Source: Hathewaya massiliensis (GTDB lineage: Bacteria > Bacillota > Clostridia > Clostridiales > Clostridiaceae). Taken from it: a stretch of DNA of 64,000 nt. The position numbers and the translations under genes are program-made. The notes under the pieces are model-generated. The model saw only the letters and a program-made list of their open reading frames with translations. It had not been told where the DNA came from and did not search any database. Positions 8,901 to 17,454 of the stretch are shown here, one piece after another (positions within the stretch are counted from its first letter, which is position 1; every line of letters begins with the position of its first letter). The stretch spans positions 220,670 to 284,669 of the forward strand of contig NZ_CABFVD010000003.1 in the NCBI RefSeq assembly GCF_902143515.1, read 5' to 3'.

Positions 8901-11596
8901 AAGGCAAATATTAGGAAAAATTGATTTGTTGCCATTTTATGATTTTTTACTCTTCCTGAAAGGCTAAGTCCTTTCATAGGTGACACTATACTTTCCGTTA
9001 CATCAAATATTATTGGAATAGTTAATGTTAAAAAAGTCACCATAAACCATTTATCTATACCATCTGGAAGTATATTTAATAACCCTAATATAATAATTAA
9101 TATTAAAAAAGGCGCTAACATACTTCTTCTTAAGTTATCTACTATCTTCCATCTACTTAAAAGATTTATCCTCTTATTTGTAATCCAACTTAATAACTGC
9201 CAATCTCCTCTTACCCATCTACCTAATCTTTTAGAACTAGAATTATAGTATGCAGGATATGAATCTATAAGCTCTATATCACTTACTAAGGCAGTTCTCA
9301 TATACGAGCCCTCTAAAAGGTCATGACTTAAGACTAAGTTTTCTGGTATTTCATCTTTTAAAGTTGAATTAAATACATCTATATTGTAAATGCCCTTTCC
9401 TGTAAAAATACCCTCTCCAAATAGATCTTGATATACATCAGATACAGCAGTACTATATGTGTCTATACCTGTTTCTCCAGATAAAATTTTAGAAAACAAG
9501 GTCTTGTTAGAACTTTCAATACTAACACTTACCCTAGGCTGCATAAGCCCATATCCTCTTAAAACAGTTTTTCCATCCTCTGTTAAATAAGCTTTGTTTA
9601 AAGGGTGTTCCATAGCACCTATAAGCTTCCTAGCACTATCTTTTGGAAGTATAGTATCTGCATCTAGAGTTATGATATATTTAGCTTTTTTAAGGTTTTT
9701 TATATCGCTGCTAATTACATTATAGCTAGTATTTTCCTCTCCTCTTAAAAGCAAATTAAATTCTACTATTTTACCACGTTTTCTTTCCCATCCTAAATAA
9801 TATCCTTCTGAACTATTAAATTGCCTATACCTACAAAAGAAGAAAAACCTCTCTTCTCCATTTTTAAATCCATATTTTTTGTTTAAATTTTTTATTTCAC
9901 TTAAGGTAGCTTCTACAATGTTTTTATCTTCCTCTTCAATTTCAGTTTTACTATCTTTAAAATCTCCTAAAATAGCGAAATAAAGATTTTTCTCTTTATT
10001 TGATAGATAATATACTTCTAGTTCTGATACTAATTCTCGTGCTCTTTTAACATTATTTATTAAGGTAGGCACTATAACTATAGTACTATTTTCTTCTGTT
10101 ATACCCTCTGATAATTCTAGTTTAGGTATAAACCTTATGGGAGCAAGTTTTGTAGCACTCCAATTAAATATAGAAATAACTATTTCACTACATGGAATAA
10201 TTAAAACTAAAAATGCTAAAATATATTTCCAAAGCTTAAAATTAAAGTCACTATCATAACTTACTTTTAAAAATACTCCTATAATTGCTATGGTTAAGAC
10301 TGTTAAAGTACATAAATAAACCCTAACCCTATGTTCTAGTGGTTTAAATCCTATTTTAGAATTTGATTTTGCCTCATTACCTAGTTTATCTATAAGTTCC
10401 TTTTTACCTTCATCAAAGATATAATAACCTATATGTTTTAAATATCCCTCTTTACCATTAGGATTCTTAGCACATTCTAAGGCTTTTTTAGCTACAGTTA
10501 ATTCACTTTTTCCTGTGTTTTTAGATATTTTTTGTATTTCATGCCTATAGTAATCCCTAGATTTAAAATCCATGGTTGAATATACCCCAATAGGATCTTT
10601 ATCTAAAATTTCATTTACCTTACATAGTTCTTCAAAATTATCTTCCCAACTTAATGATTCCATTTTTCTTACGCTGTTAATGCTATTTCCAATGCTCATT
10701 TCATAGTAAGACTCTTTCTTATGGGCATTAGATACGATATGTTCAAAAGTAGTTTCTGATTCCTCTAATTTTTCCTCTATCCAATTGTAAATTTCTCCAT
10801 TATCAACACTGTTATCCCTTAATAACTTTAATAGTCTCTCAGCAAAGAATGGATTAAAATCTACTTGTAACTTATATAATTTGCTTATTTCCTCATTTAA
10901 TCTCTCTTCATTAAAAGCATTTATAAACATATCTCCAAAAAACTCTGCTTTATCTCTTTCCCCTTGTATAAAAGAAATTTTATCACAAATTCTACTTATA
11001 TTTTGTATTAGAGCAATTCTTATCATAATTGGCATTGCCCATAGTTCTGCCATGGATAACACCGTATGTTTTTCATAAGACTTAATAAATCTTTTAATTG
11101 TAGTTTCATCAATTTGTCCCTCTGTATGAGATACAATTTGAATTGCTAAATGGTATACCCTTGGATATCCTTTCATTATGCCTTTTTCCATAAGAGGTAA
11201 CTCTTTATAGTAACTTCTAGGCATAGCTTCCTTTATGCCCTTATATTCTTTTTCTATTAAATATAAATTATCTAATAACCATTCTGCTGATGATATTATA
11301 TTTTTATTTTCTCTGGATTCCTTTTCCATAAAATTGTATGTACTAACTATTGTATTAAAACTAGAATCTAAACTTTTAATAAGATTTTTTCTTGAAACAT
11401 TTTGTTTAATCTTAGAGTTTTCATGTGAAATACTTTCAGCATGTTCCTCTAAGTTTTTCCCATTACCTGCAGATACGAAATCTATAGAATCTGCTATGTC
11501 TTCTTCCTTATAATCTTTATATTTAAAAACTAATATCCCTAAAATAAAAATAGCTATAACTAATATTAAAATTTCACCATATAAGAACAAACTCAT
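2987..11596 (-). CDS. Cyclic beta-1,2-glucan synthase-like protein (GT84-GH94)
   Basis: Giant membrane enzyme related to NdvB/ChvB/Cgs. Those enzymes polymerise UDP-glucose into beta-1,2-glucan, adjust chain length by phosphorolysis and cyclise the product. Seen here: an N-terminal membrane helix; membrane helices near 450-510; a family-2/84 transferase core with LDADT near residue 640 and RWVRGDWQLL near 800; more helices near 850-1000; a glycoamylase-like segment near 1440; a GH94-type domain from about 1610 with VQHWWHPG near 2465, GSGDWNDGM near 2555 and GGWSWYTGTSSW near 2780. I start it at the ATG at 11596 (2869 aa, very close to the roughly 2867 aa of Brucella Cgs). The frame is open up to 11764, but that extension runs through the terminator of the upstream gene. 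The exact glucan made is inferred. Confidence 0.85.
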   Translation of the reverse strand: MSLFLYGEILILVIAIFILGILVFKYKDYKEEDIADSIDFVSAGNGKNLEEHAESISHENSKIKQNVSRKNLIKSLDSSFNTIVSTYNFMEKESRENKNIISSAEWLLDNLYLIEKEYKGIKEAMPRSYYKELPLMEKGIMKGYPRVYHLAIQIVSHTEGQIDETTIKRFIKSYEKHTVLSMAELWAMPIMIRIALIQNISRICDKISFIQGERDKAEFFGDMFINAFNEERLNEEISKLYKLQVDFNPFFAERLLKLLRDNSVDNGEIYNWIEEKLEESETTFEHIVSNAHKKESYYEMSIGNSINSVRKMESLSWEDNFEELCKVNEILDKDPIGVYSTMDFKSRDYYRHEIQKISKNTGKSELTVAKKALECAKNPNGKEGYLKHIGYYIFDEGKKELIDKLGNEAKSNSKIGFKPLEHRVRVYLCTLTVLTIAIIGVFLKVSYDSDFNFKLWKYILAFLVLIIPCSEIVISIFNWSATKLAPIRFIPKLELSEGITEENSTIVIVPTLINNVKRARELVSELEVYYLSNKEKNLYFAILGDFKDSKTEIEEEDKNIVEATLSEIKNLNKKYGFKNGEERFFFFCRYRQFNSSEGYYLGWERKRGKIVEFNLLLRGEENTSYNVISSDIKNLKKAKYIITLDADTILPKDSARKLIGAMEHPLNKAYLTEDGKTVLRGYGLMQPRVSVSIESSNKTLFSKILSGETGIDTYSTAVSDVYQDLFGEGIFTGKGIYNIDVFNSTLKDEIPENLVLSHDLLEGSYMRTALVSDIELIDSYPAYYNSSSKRLGRWVRGDWQLLSWITNKRINLLSRWKIVDNLRRSMLAPFLILIIILGLLNILPDGIDKWFMVTFLTLTIPIIFDVTESIVSPMKGLSLSGRVKNHKMATNQFFLIFAFLPHKAIVMVESILRTIYRLFISKKNLLQWQTAADVEKTVGRELSDFIKFMWGGSLISALILFLSFNKSSYIGIIMFIPCAIWFLSPLIAYYVSLPCYDKTTFIKKDEALILRRLARETWAYFEDFVNEENNWLGPDNYQEDPPNGLATRTSPTNIGMALSSNIVALDMGYIGLLEALERLDNIVLSMNTLESYKGHFYNWYNTVTKEPLYPRFISTVDSGNLVGYLWLCGKTLNEKLNSPYFNKCIKKGLNDTLNLSKKEIKEILGKENKIQNINLNEETELDIIAFRKTLMYILENLNKAFENAGSKSLYWSNKVKKDIQAYIREIDEVFPWVKIIEEEEISEPIKLRLISVSSKIKLKDIQEELYSIEEDLLEINPKLNIIDAVKSSRVYIASIIDRIKTVGEELDKIAYNTDFKFLYSKKRKLFSIGFDMGNKTLNNSYYDLLASESRQASFVAIAKGDVPKEHWFKLGRSMTLMGRNKGLVSWSGTMFEYFMPLLIMKTYPDTLLNNTYNSVLYGQRKYAKHRGVPFGISESAFYNFDINKNYQYKAFGVPGIGLKRGLINELVISPYSTVLALQKDLKNSLINIKGLIKEGMEGVYGFYEAIDYTKYNSNKNNKNQIVKCFMIHHQGMSLMAIDNVLNYNILQERFHSIPIIKSIEILLQEKVPNKIVYDREYKFDLKETKFKKQRIIERKYTKGNTIIPEVQLLSNGNLSLMISNSGSGYTKFKDTFLYRWRADVTEDNTGLYVYIKDSKTKEYWSATYSPTMEEGQDYEVSFSIDKAEFKKNYKNILSKTEVIVSSEDDVEIRKITLENLGEEEREIELISYGEVVLADYDGDLVHQAFSNLFITTEFVNNPLALICKRRPRAKGKTTPYLVHTLATNAKIIEDIEYETARVDFIGRGGNKKEPQALNKENLENSKGVVLDPIISLKAKVSIPKGEKIELAFITAYSDNRDEVLYLARKYGDMTVVNRQYNLTLNAAQTEMRYLGIKSPQANLYQDMASRILYLSPLMKKREEYIKNIIKNQSSLWSYGISGDVPIVLLLIKEEKNIDKLIQIISAHEYWNLKGLKVDLVIINEEENSYHNPVKRTIMDIIYSGYGRDKLNKSGGIFVLNKENMNLEDLELFKALARIVIDGEGDLIKNQIHINKYGELSENNRHKHKEHSGEKLNPPTMDFYNGYGGFSKDGSEYIIHLKEEQNTPAPWINVISNPKFGFHISESGSAYTWSENSRENKITNWNNDWVSDHPSEVLYLKDEESGDFWSITPKPIRGEGDYLITHGFGYSKFSHTAFNIEGEEKMFLPMEESLKFIKVRLKNKEKKKRTLSLTYYAHLVMGVVPAYTSDKIATFYHSEGFLYAKNPYSMHFNESYAFLKTIGVDNLSYTGCRAEFIGRMRDTENPAGLYKKELSNTVGAGMDPCFAMKGEITLEPGEERELVVLFGEEKSLERVEALVNKYSSMESIDKEFEKTLKYWKETLGAIKVNTPEKSMDILVNGWLMYQTIACRLWARTAFYQSGGAFGFRDQLQDVMPIAYLNPKITRDQILHSASRQFIEGDVQHWWHPGVDSGIRTRFSDDLLWLPYVTLDYIKNTGDYSILEEEATYLYDEPLREGEDERYTISKVADKKESIYDHCIKAIEKGLNFGAHNIPLMGSGDWNDGMSTVGNKGKGESVWLGWFLYSILKDFIKICRYKNDIERAEKYEESKEFIKENINKNAWDGEWYRRAYFDDGTPLGSKENKECKIDSLSQSWSVISDGGEKEKVEKAIESLEKYLIKEEEGLILLLTPPFYSSDLEPGYIKGYVRGVRENGGQYTHASTWVILAMCKLKKQENALKLFNMINPIKHTDSKEKCEIYKTEPFVMTADVYGVEPHIGRGGWSWYTGTSSWMYRVAIEGILGLKLLEKKGFTIDPCIPKQWNEYEIIYKKDKTLYKIKVLRGEEKGILMDGVPLKENIIPYSNDSKEHIIEVTI

Positions 11597-11721
11597 ACTC
11601 CTCCACCTCTTTAGTAAAATTATACTTATGCTTAATATATTATTGCCAAAGTTTATAAAACTTATTACTGTTTTATATTTTTCAAGTGTTCTTATGGTAA
11701 AATAATGAATATCTAAAATAG

Positions 11722-11770
11722 AAAAACCATGTATAGATAGAGAATAAATTCCCATCTCATACATGGTTTT
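11722..11770 (-). terminator. Terminator of apeB
   Basis: AAAACCATGTAT/ATACATGGTTTT inverted repeat (arms 11722-11734 and 11759-11770) with a minus-strand T-run. It lies between the apeB stop and the glucan synthase start. Confidence 0.75.
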
Positions 11771-11787
11771 ACTTACAATAAATTAAA

Positions 11788-13086
11788 TTATATAGAATAG
11801 AATTCTACGAAAGATTTATATACATAAGTATGGTCATCTACCCCTGCAAGTTCTCTTATGGAGTGCATTGCTAGAGTTGGATTTCCTATATCTACTGAAC
11901 GAATATTTATATGTGCTGAAGATATAGGCCCTATAGTAGATCCTCCTCTTTCATCAGAACGATTTACAAATTTTTGATAAGGAACCTGTGATTGTTTACA
12001 AATTAATTCATATACCACATCTGATTCTGCATCTGTAGTATAGCTTTGATTAGCATTTATTTTAATTACTGGTCCTTTATTTATATAAGGTCTATTTGTA
12101 GGATCATGTTTTTCTGGACTATTTGGATGTACTGCATGAGCATTGTCCGCTGAAATAATATAAGATTTTGCAAGAGCTCTAAAATAATCTTCTCTAGATT
12201 TTCCAGAAGATATTACTATTCTCTCTAAAACATTTGCAAGCATATCAGAATCTGCTCCTTGCTTTGTTAGGGAACCAATTTCCTCATTATCAAAGCAAAC
12301 CATTACATTTGTGCCCTTTGAAGCCTTTGAATCCTTAAGTGCATTAATTCCAGCATGAACCATTTGAAGGTCATCTAGTCTTGATGCAGATATAAACTCA
12401 TTGTTTAATCCCATGATGCAGCCTTTTTCATATTCATATAAGAAAAGATCAAAGTCTAATATTTCTTCTTTTGACACACCTAATTCTTTTGCAACTAAAT
12501 TTAATAGATAGTTTCCTTTTTCTAACTCTTCATTAACTAAAGAAAGTAGAGGAAGCGTATCCTTTTGCTTATTTAGTTCTATTCCCTTATTTAAGTCTCT
12601 ATTCATGTGAATACAAACATTTGGTATGATTAAAATAGGTTTATTTATATTAACTAGTTTTATTTCTGGATATAATATTTCTTCTCCTTTTAAAACTACC
12701 CTTCCTGCTATAGCTAAAGGTCTATCCATCCATGTATTTAAAATAGGACCACCATAAACCTCTGTATTTAATCTAACATAAGTATCTTCAACCACCATCT
12801 CTGGTGAAGGTTTAACTCTAAATCCTGGAGAATCTGTATGTGCCCCAACTAATTTAAAACCTGATTCCTCTATTTCACCTGTGCCTACAACAAATGCAAC
12901 TAAAGCAGAACCATTTTTTGTTGTGAAATATTTACCACCCTTTTCAAGGTTCCATTTTTCCTCTTCTTTTAACTGCTTAAACCCAGAGTTTAATAAGATG
13001 TTTTTAACATTTTCTGTAGCATGAAAAGCTGAAGGACTTTCATAAAGAAAATCCACAAGATTTTGTGCGAATTCCATTTTATTCAT
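11788..13086 (-). CDS. apeB: M18 family aminopeptidase
   Basis: Zinc-dependent cytosolic aminopeptidase that trims N-terminal residues from peptides. The M18 hallmarks are present: VGAHTDSPGFRVKP near residue 84 (metal-binding His and catalytic Asp), DNEEIGS in the middle (catalytic and metal-binding Glu pair), SADNAHAVHPN later, and a C-terminal His in TLAMHSIRE. Length of 432 aa is usual. The first ATG follows GGGGAGG at good distance. Single gene with its own terminator, 190 bases before the glucan synthase start. Confidence 0.92.
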   Translation of the reverse strand: MNKMEFAQNLVDFLYESPSAFHATENVKNILLNSGFKQLKEEEKWNLEKGGKYFTTKNGSALVAFVVGTGEIEESGFKLVGAHTDSPGFRVKPSPEMVVEDTYVRLNTEVYGGPILNTWMDRPLAIAGRVVLKGEEILYPEIKLVNINKPILIIPNVCIHMNRDLNKGIELNKQKDTLPLLSLVNEELEKGNYLLNLVAKELGVSKEEILDFDLFLYEYEKGCIMGLNNEFISASRLDDLQMVHAGINALKDSKASKGTNVMVCFDNEEIGSLTKQGADSDMLANVLERIVISSGKSREDYFRALAKSYIISADNAHAVHPNSPEKHDPTNRPYINKGPVIKINANQSYTTDAESDVVYELICKQSQVPYQKFVNRSDERGGSTIGPISSAHINIRSVDIGNPTLAMHSIRELAGVDDHTYVYKSFVEFYSI

Positions 13087-13312
13087 AATACTACCTCCCC
13101 TAAAACTCTATTTAACAATAAATACTCTTTAATCAAAAAAGTATTTATCTTGTTATTTTAAAATATAATATAAATAAAGTATACTAGATATTTCGTAAAT
13201 ATACAAAATAACCTACTATACTTATATTCTACAATGAATTTTAAAAACCCTTTATAGATTTATGTAATACAATAAACTTTAATAATACATACTATATAAT
13301 CACAGATTTTGC

Positions 13313-14041
13313 TTATTCATTAGCATTTACTAACTTTTTAGTGGCAACAATCATAGGTGTATGATCTTCCCCTCTGTATCCCATAAACTCAACTTTTTCA
13401 AATCCTGCTTGTTTCATTAAATTAATCTCATGTTCTAGGGTTAAAGGTGTGTCAAAATGTACAAATACATCTTCTGGAATATTATCTCGCTTTCTTCTAC
13501 GATTACACTCAGCAAATAATAATTCCTCTTGTTCCTGCGTTCTTGCAATATAATCACATTCAATATAAGATCCGCCATTTCTTAAACTATCATATAATTT
13601 TTGGAAAATTATAATTTTCTTTTCTGGTCTAAAATGGTGTAAGGTTTGAAAGGATAGTGCTACATCAAAACATTCCTTTCCAAAGGGTTCAACAAAATAG
13701 TCTTTACAAATCAATTTAATATTCTTATCTATATGCTTTCTTTTAAGCTTATTTAACATAGACTCTGCCAAATCAATACCTGTTACTTTTATATGGGGAA
13801 ACTTCTGAAAAATACGGTCTAATTCTAACCCCGTTCCGCATCCAATATCCAACAATTCCTTTGTACCTTCTGGTATAAGCTCTGCCATCCATTCATAGCA
13901 TTCTTTCCATGGAGACATATGTTCTTCATAATCCCCAACTCGTAATTCAAAAAACTTATCCATTTCCTCCAATTTTGTATCCTTTGTATCTTCAAGCCAC
14001 GCCTTAAGCCCCTCCATATATTCTACATCTTTTTCTTCCAT
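13313..14041 (-). CDS. Class I SAM-dependent methyltransferase
   Basis: Cytosolic methyltransferase with the Rossmann fold. Motif I is LLDIGCGTGLELD near residue 62, followed by the acidic GIDLAESML that binds the SAM ribose. FDVALSFQTLHHF corresponds to motif IV. The substrate cannot be read from the sequence. The gene starts one base after the stop of the tetR-like gene (TAAAATG), with a GGGGGA ribosome binding site inside that gene, so the two are co-transcribed and probably coupled. The pair is less AT-rich than its neighbours, which suggests later acquisition. A role in modifying a small molecule or toxin sensed by the regulator is inference. Confidence 0.85.
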   Translation of the reverse strand: MEEKDVEYMEGLKAWLEDTKDTKLEEMDKFFELRVGDYEEHMSPWKECYEWMAELIPEGTKELLDIGCGTGLELDRIFQKFPHIKVTGIDLAESMLNKLKRKHIDKNIKLICKDYFVEPFGKECFDVALSFQTLHHFRPEKKIIIFQKLYDSLRNGGSYIECDYIARTQEQEELLFAECNRRRKRDNIPEDVFVHFDTPLTLEHEINLMKQAGFEKVEFMGYRGEDHTPMIVATKKLVNANE

Positions 14042-14042
14042 T

Positions 14043-14600
14043 TTAAGATTCCCCCTTTAAAAAACACTTAATCGCATGTGTTATTAATTCCTTTACCTCT
14101 TCAGTGGATAACACTATAGCATTTCCATATATTTGTGTTGCAACTCCATGTGTATACAGCCAAGTATCACGAAATATATTTTTTGCACATATTCTAGAAA
14201 TGTTATACCTAATCATTGTCTGTTTAATAACCCCTTGGTTCCATTCAGCTTGTAATACATCTTTAATACTCCAGGCTGCATTTGCATTTGATACAAACAT
14301 TGCTTGAAATAAATTACGTTCAGTTTGTGCCATTTCTATATATGCTAGACTAATTGTTAATAGCTGATCCTCTGGATTTATACGCTTCTCCATAAACTCA
14401 TTATAAAAATTAACAATTTCCGTCATGATATCAGCTTTACAAGCATCCATATTTTCATATAATCTAAACAATGGTTTTACTGAACAATTCAACCTATCTG
14501 CCAGGCTTCTCGCATTTAAATAGTCAATTCCCTGTTCTCGAATCAGTTCAAAGCCTGCATAAACTACCATATCTCTATTTATCTTTACCTTAGGTGGCAT
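14043..14600 (-). CDS. TetR/AcrR family transcriptional repressor
   Basis: DNA-binding one-component repressor of 185 aa. The N-terminal helix-turn-helix runs from INRDMVVYAGFELI through the recognition part LADRLNCSVKPLFRLYEN. The rest is a helical ligand/dimer domain. I choose the ATG at 14600 because GGGGGAGG lies just before it. An open frame reaching 14702 would run through the promoter and operator. A 24-bp palindrome over the start of transcription indicates autoregulation, with the methyltransferase as second gene of the operon. The inducer is unknown. Confidence 0.9.
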   Translation of the reverse strand: MPPKVKINRDMVVYAGFELIREQGIDYLNARSLADRLNCSVKPLFRLYENMDACKADIMTEIVNFYNEFMEKRINPEDQLLTISLAYIEMAQTERNLFQAMFVSNANAAWSIKDVLQAEWNQGVIKQTMIRYNISRICAKNIFRDTWLYTHGVATQIYGNAIVLSTEEVKELITHAIKCFLKGES

Positions 14601-14618
14601 ATTTCCTCCCCCAAACGC

Positions 14619-14642
14619 AACAAGTGTTGCGCAACATTTGTT
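14619..14642. promoter_or_regulatory. TetR operator (palindrome)
   Basis: Palindrome centred at 14630/14631 on TTGCGCAA, with 12-base half-sites differing at one position. It sits immediately downstream of the -10 box, over the transcription start, where a bound repressor would block initiation. Both size and place fit a TetR dimer-pair site. Confidence 0.75.
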
Positions 14643-14646
14643 TCCT

Positions 14647-14675
14647 ATTATATTATACATATTTTTAAATGTCAA
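14647..14675 (-). promoter_or_regulatory. Sigma-A promoter of tetR-methyltransferase operon
   Basis: Minus strand TTGACA (14675-14670), 17-base spacer, TATAAT (14652-14647). A perfect consensus promoter, consistent with a gene pair kept silent by its repressor. Confidence 0.85.
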
Positions 14676-14678
14676 ATT

Positions 14679-14708
14679 AAAAGCTTGCACTTTACATTGC
14701 AAGCTTTT
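14679..14708. terminator. Terminator after ABC exporter operon
   Basis: AAAAGCTTGCA (14679-14689) pairs with TGCAAGCTTTT (14698-14708). On the minus strand it follows the exporter operon and is followed directly by the tetR promoter. Confidence 0.65.
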
Positions 14709-14817
14709 TGCCGTTTTATATTCTTATTTTTAATTATAATTCTATAGACCTGAAGAGGCCCTACCTTAATTGATAAAAATTTTTCTAATTACATATTATA
14801 TCCTTAATCGTATACTT

Positions 14818-15468
14818 TTAACTTAATATTATTTTTTTAATTTCACTGCTACTCTTAAAATTATTATCAAACTCTTGAATTTTGCCATTTTGTAGCAACA
14901 ATATCTTATCACTTATTTCCTGTGCAATATCTAACATATGTGTAGAAATAACAATTGTATTTCCTGCCTTTGTATACTCTCTTGCTACATTAATCATGGC
15001 ATCTGAGGCAATGGCATCTAATGAAGTAAAGGGTTCATCCAAAAGTATATATCTATAATTCAATAAAAATGACATAATAAGAACCAGTTTATGTTTCATT
15101 CCAAAGGAATAATTAGAAATTGGTTCTTTTATTTTTTCCTTCATTAAAAGTTTGTCTACAATCATATTATATTTAGATTCATCTATTTGCATTTTCTTTA
15201 AACTTAAGATAAAATTTATAAATTCATATCCTGTCAAATATTCGTAGAACTTCATTTCATCATGAATATATAATATTTCATCTTCATAACTACTTAAATC
15301 AATATTTGAGTGTAAATCTCCATTCATAAGCTTTAATAGTGTAGTCTTACCAGCACCATTTATACCTAATAAAGAGTATACATACCCTGGTTTAATATCA
15401 AAAGACAAATCCTGAAATATATTATTTTCCCCATCATAAGCGAATTTTAGATTTTTTATTTTAATCAA
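14818..15468 (-). CDS. ABC transporter ATP-binding protein
   Basis: Cytoplasmic ATPase of a two-part exporter. Walker A is GINGAGKTT near residue 34, the signature is the variant YSFGMKHK (in place of LSGGQ) near 122, Walker B is YILLDEP near 140, and the switch His is in STHMLD. At 216 aa it is a compact ABC domain. It overlaps the 3' end of the permease gene by eight bases, so the two are translationally coupled. Exporters of this build in Firmicutes often move peptides or antibiotics; the cargo is not shown by the sequence. Confidence 0.9.
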   Translation of the reverse strand: MIKIKNLKFAYDGENNIFQDLSFDIKPGYVYSLLGINGAGKTTLLKLMNGDLHSNIDLSSYEDEILYIHDEMKFYEYLTGYEFINFILSLKKMQIDESKYNMIVDKLLMKEKIKEPISNYSFGMKHKLVLIMSFLLNYRYILLDEPFTSLDAIASDAMINVAREYTKAGNTIVISTHMLDIAQEISDKILLLQNGKIQEFDNNFKSSSEIKKIILS

Positions 15469-16921
15469 TTTTTAAGCTCCTTTCTTGAAATCTAATTAAT
15501 ATTAAGTTTGCATAATATGCTATTGTATTTAGTAAAACTACAGCGGAATATTTTAAAACTAAATCCCCTACATTTGTAAATTTATTTAAAAAAGCTATCT
15601 CTACCATGAGTTTAATGCTAATTATAGTTACCACCATAAAAATTACGCCTCTCAGTTCCTCCCTCTTAAAATTATTAATATCTACAATTATCAAACACCA
15701 GTATCTAATTGATGATAAAAGTAAAAATAAAATGCAAAGAGTTTGTAGTAAACCATTTAAATTAAACTTTAAAACTAAATTAGTAAATATTAGTCCAAAT
15801 ATAGGAATTGTAGCCATTAAAAATAAAACTTTAGATTTTACCTCAATTAATTTTAAAATATCTGCCTTAACTTTAAATCTTCTAAAAATCTCCACATCAT
15901 CATTGATTTTTAACATTTTAAGATTTGTAAATGCAGCTATGGCAATAAGAAATATAGAAACAAAACAACAAACAACATAAAAAACTGCTACAAAATAAAA
16001 TTTATCTATAAATCTTATAGGATTCTCTTTTAAAATAGTAAAATAATAAAAAGTATAGCTAATAACTTGTGCTAGTATTACTAAATAAAAACCAATACTT
16101 TTTTTCCTTATGAAAGCGCTTAAATCCTTGAATAAAATTTTCCAATAAAAATTATTAATCTTAAAATTCAATATTCTTCCTGAAAAACTTTTTTCAATAC
16201 TTTTATATCTATTAGGACTACTTGAAATTACATGTAAGCTATTTTTAACCAATCTTAATGTTATTACATATAATATTATTTCTATTAGAAGTGAAATGCT
16301 CAAAATCATAATATATGACTCTGAGTAAAAATTAAAAATTTCACCTCCTTTTTTTATGATTCCAATTAATATTTCTCTTGATAAAAATATTTCTAAATTA
16401 ATAGTAGCAATAGCTAGTGCCACTATTTCTATTATGTATATAAGTCCGTATAATATATTTCTACAGTACATAAAACTAAAATACTTAATTGAAACTGCTA
16501 ATACAATGTTGAAAAAATAAAAATTAAGTATACTTAATATACTCACTGTTATAAATGACATATTTCCCTTTGAATAAATTATTAAAGGGAATAACATTGG
16601 AACAAGTACTAATAGTATTACCTTAACCACTTTTAATTGCAATTTTGTTTTAATATAGTTATGCCTTTCTTTTTTCAAAAATACTATTGCAGGGTCATAC
16701 TTAATTTCCTTTATTTCCGAATGAAGCATTACCTGTAATATAGCAGTTAAATAACTACTTAAATGAACTACAATAGCCATATAAGCATTACTTTTTACAT
16801 CTATTAATATAAAAAAAGACAATATAAAAACTATTAATAAAATAGTTATAAAAGACTTTATTAAGTTTATTTTCTTAGATCTTTTGTCCAAATAATCAAA
16901 ATAAATTAATTCTTTTATCAT
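15461..16921 (-). CDS. ABC-2-type membrane permease (putative)
   Basis: 486-residue integral membrane protein with about ten or more hydrophobic segments spread over the whole length and short Lys-rich loops, as expected for the membrane part of an ABC exporter. No enzyme motif is visible. It is directly upstream of, and overlaps, the ATPase gene, which is the main reason for the call. Sequence similarity to a named permease family is not obvious to me. Confidence 0.75.
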   Translation of the reverse strand: MIKELIYFDYLDKRSKKINLIKSFITILLIVFILSFFILIDVKSNAYMAIVVHLSSYLTAILQVMLHSEIKEIKYDPAIVFLKKERHNYIKTKLQLKVVKVILLVLVPMLFPLIIYSKGNMSFITVSILSILNFYFFNIVLAVSIKYFSFMYCRNILYGLIYIIEIVALAIATINLEIFLSREILIGIIKKGGEIFNFYSESYIMILSISLLIEIILYVITLRLVKNSLHVISSSPNRYKSIEKSFSGRILNFKINNFYWKILFKDLSAFIRKKSIGFYLVILAQVISYTFYYFTILKENPIRFIDKFYFVAVFYVVCCFVSIFLIAIAAFTNLKMLKINDDVEIFRRFKVKADILKLIEVKSKVLFLMATIPIFGLIFTNLVLKFNLNGLLQTLCILFLLLSSIRYWCLIIVDINNFKREELRGVIFMVVTIISIKLMVEIAFLNKFTNVGDLVLKYSAVVLLNTIAYYANLILIRFQERSLKID

Positions 16922-16965
16922 TCATAATACCTCATTTGAAAATTTTTATTTTAAATATGTTCTAT

Positions 16966-17454
16966 CTATGGTCTCTTTATATTTTTTTCTCCTAAGATTG
17001 ATGTAAATATTATTATTATACTAGATAGCAAATATTCAATTAATAGCAAGTAAAAATTTTTAATTTCTCCCCTATATAAATAAGATAAGTTTAATATTCT
17101 TATAAAAAAAGGATAAGAAAATAACAAAGCCCCTATTATATATCCTGTTGTAGGATATGCATTCAATAATTCTCTATCAAGTTCATTATCATCTTTTAAC
17201 TTTCTAATTTTTCTATAAATCTTAAAATAACTAAATACTAAATATAAAATAAATAAAATTATAGACATTACAACAAAATCTTTATGATAGTGAAAATATT
17301 TTAGTAAACATATCTTAATTCCTGTATATAGTGCACTACCTAAAATAAAGTATTTAAATAAATTATATTTTTTAAAATCTACAATTACATATTTAAATAA
17401 TACAACTACAAATCCAAAAGGAATCATAAAATGCATTTCTCCTGAAAAACCCAT
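16966..17454 (-). CDS. Small membrane protein of unknown function
   Basis: 162 residues with four or five hydrophobic helices separated by short basic loops and no recognised motif. It is the first gene of the three-gene minus-strand group with the ABC permease and ATPase (44-base gap), so it may be an accessory subunit of that exporter. An AAAGGA ribosome binding site precedes the ATG. Function unknown. Confidence 0.65.
   Translation of the reverse strand: MGFSGEMHFMIPFGFVVVLFKYVIVDFKKYNLFKYFILGSALYTGIKICLLKYFHYHKDFVVMSIILFILYLVFSYFKIYRKIRKLKDDNELDRELLNAYPTTGYIIGALLFSYPFFIRILNLSYLYRGEIKNFYLLLIEYLLSSIIIIFTSILGEKNIKRP

Noticed and set aside
14601..14702. N-terminal extension of the TetR-like protein
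   Set aside because: It would run through the promoter and operator; the ATG at 14600 has a strong ribosome binding site.
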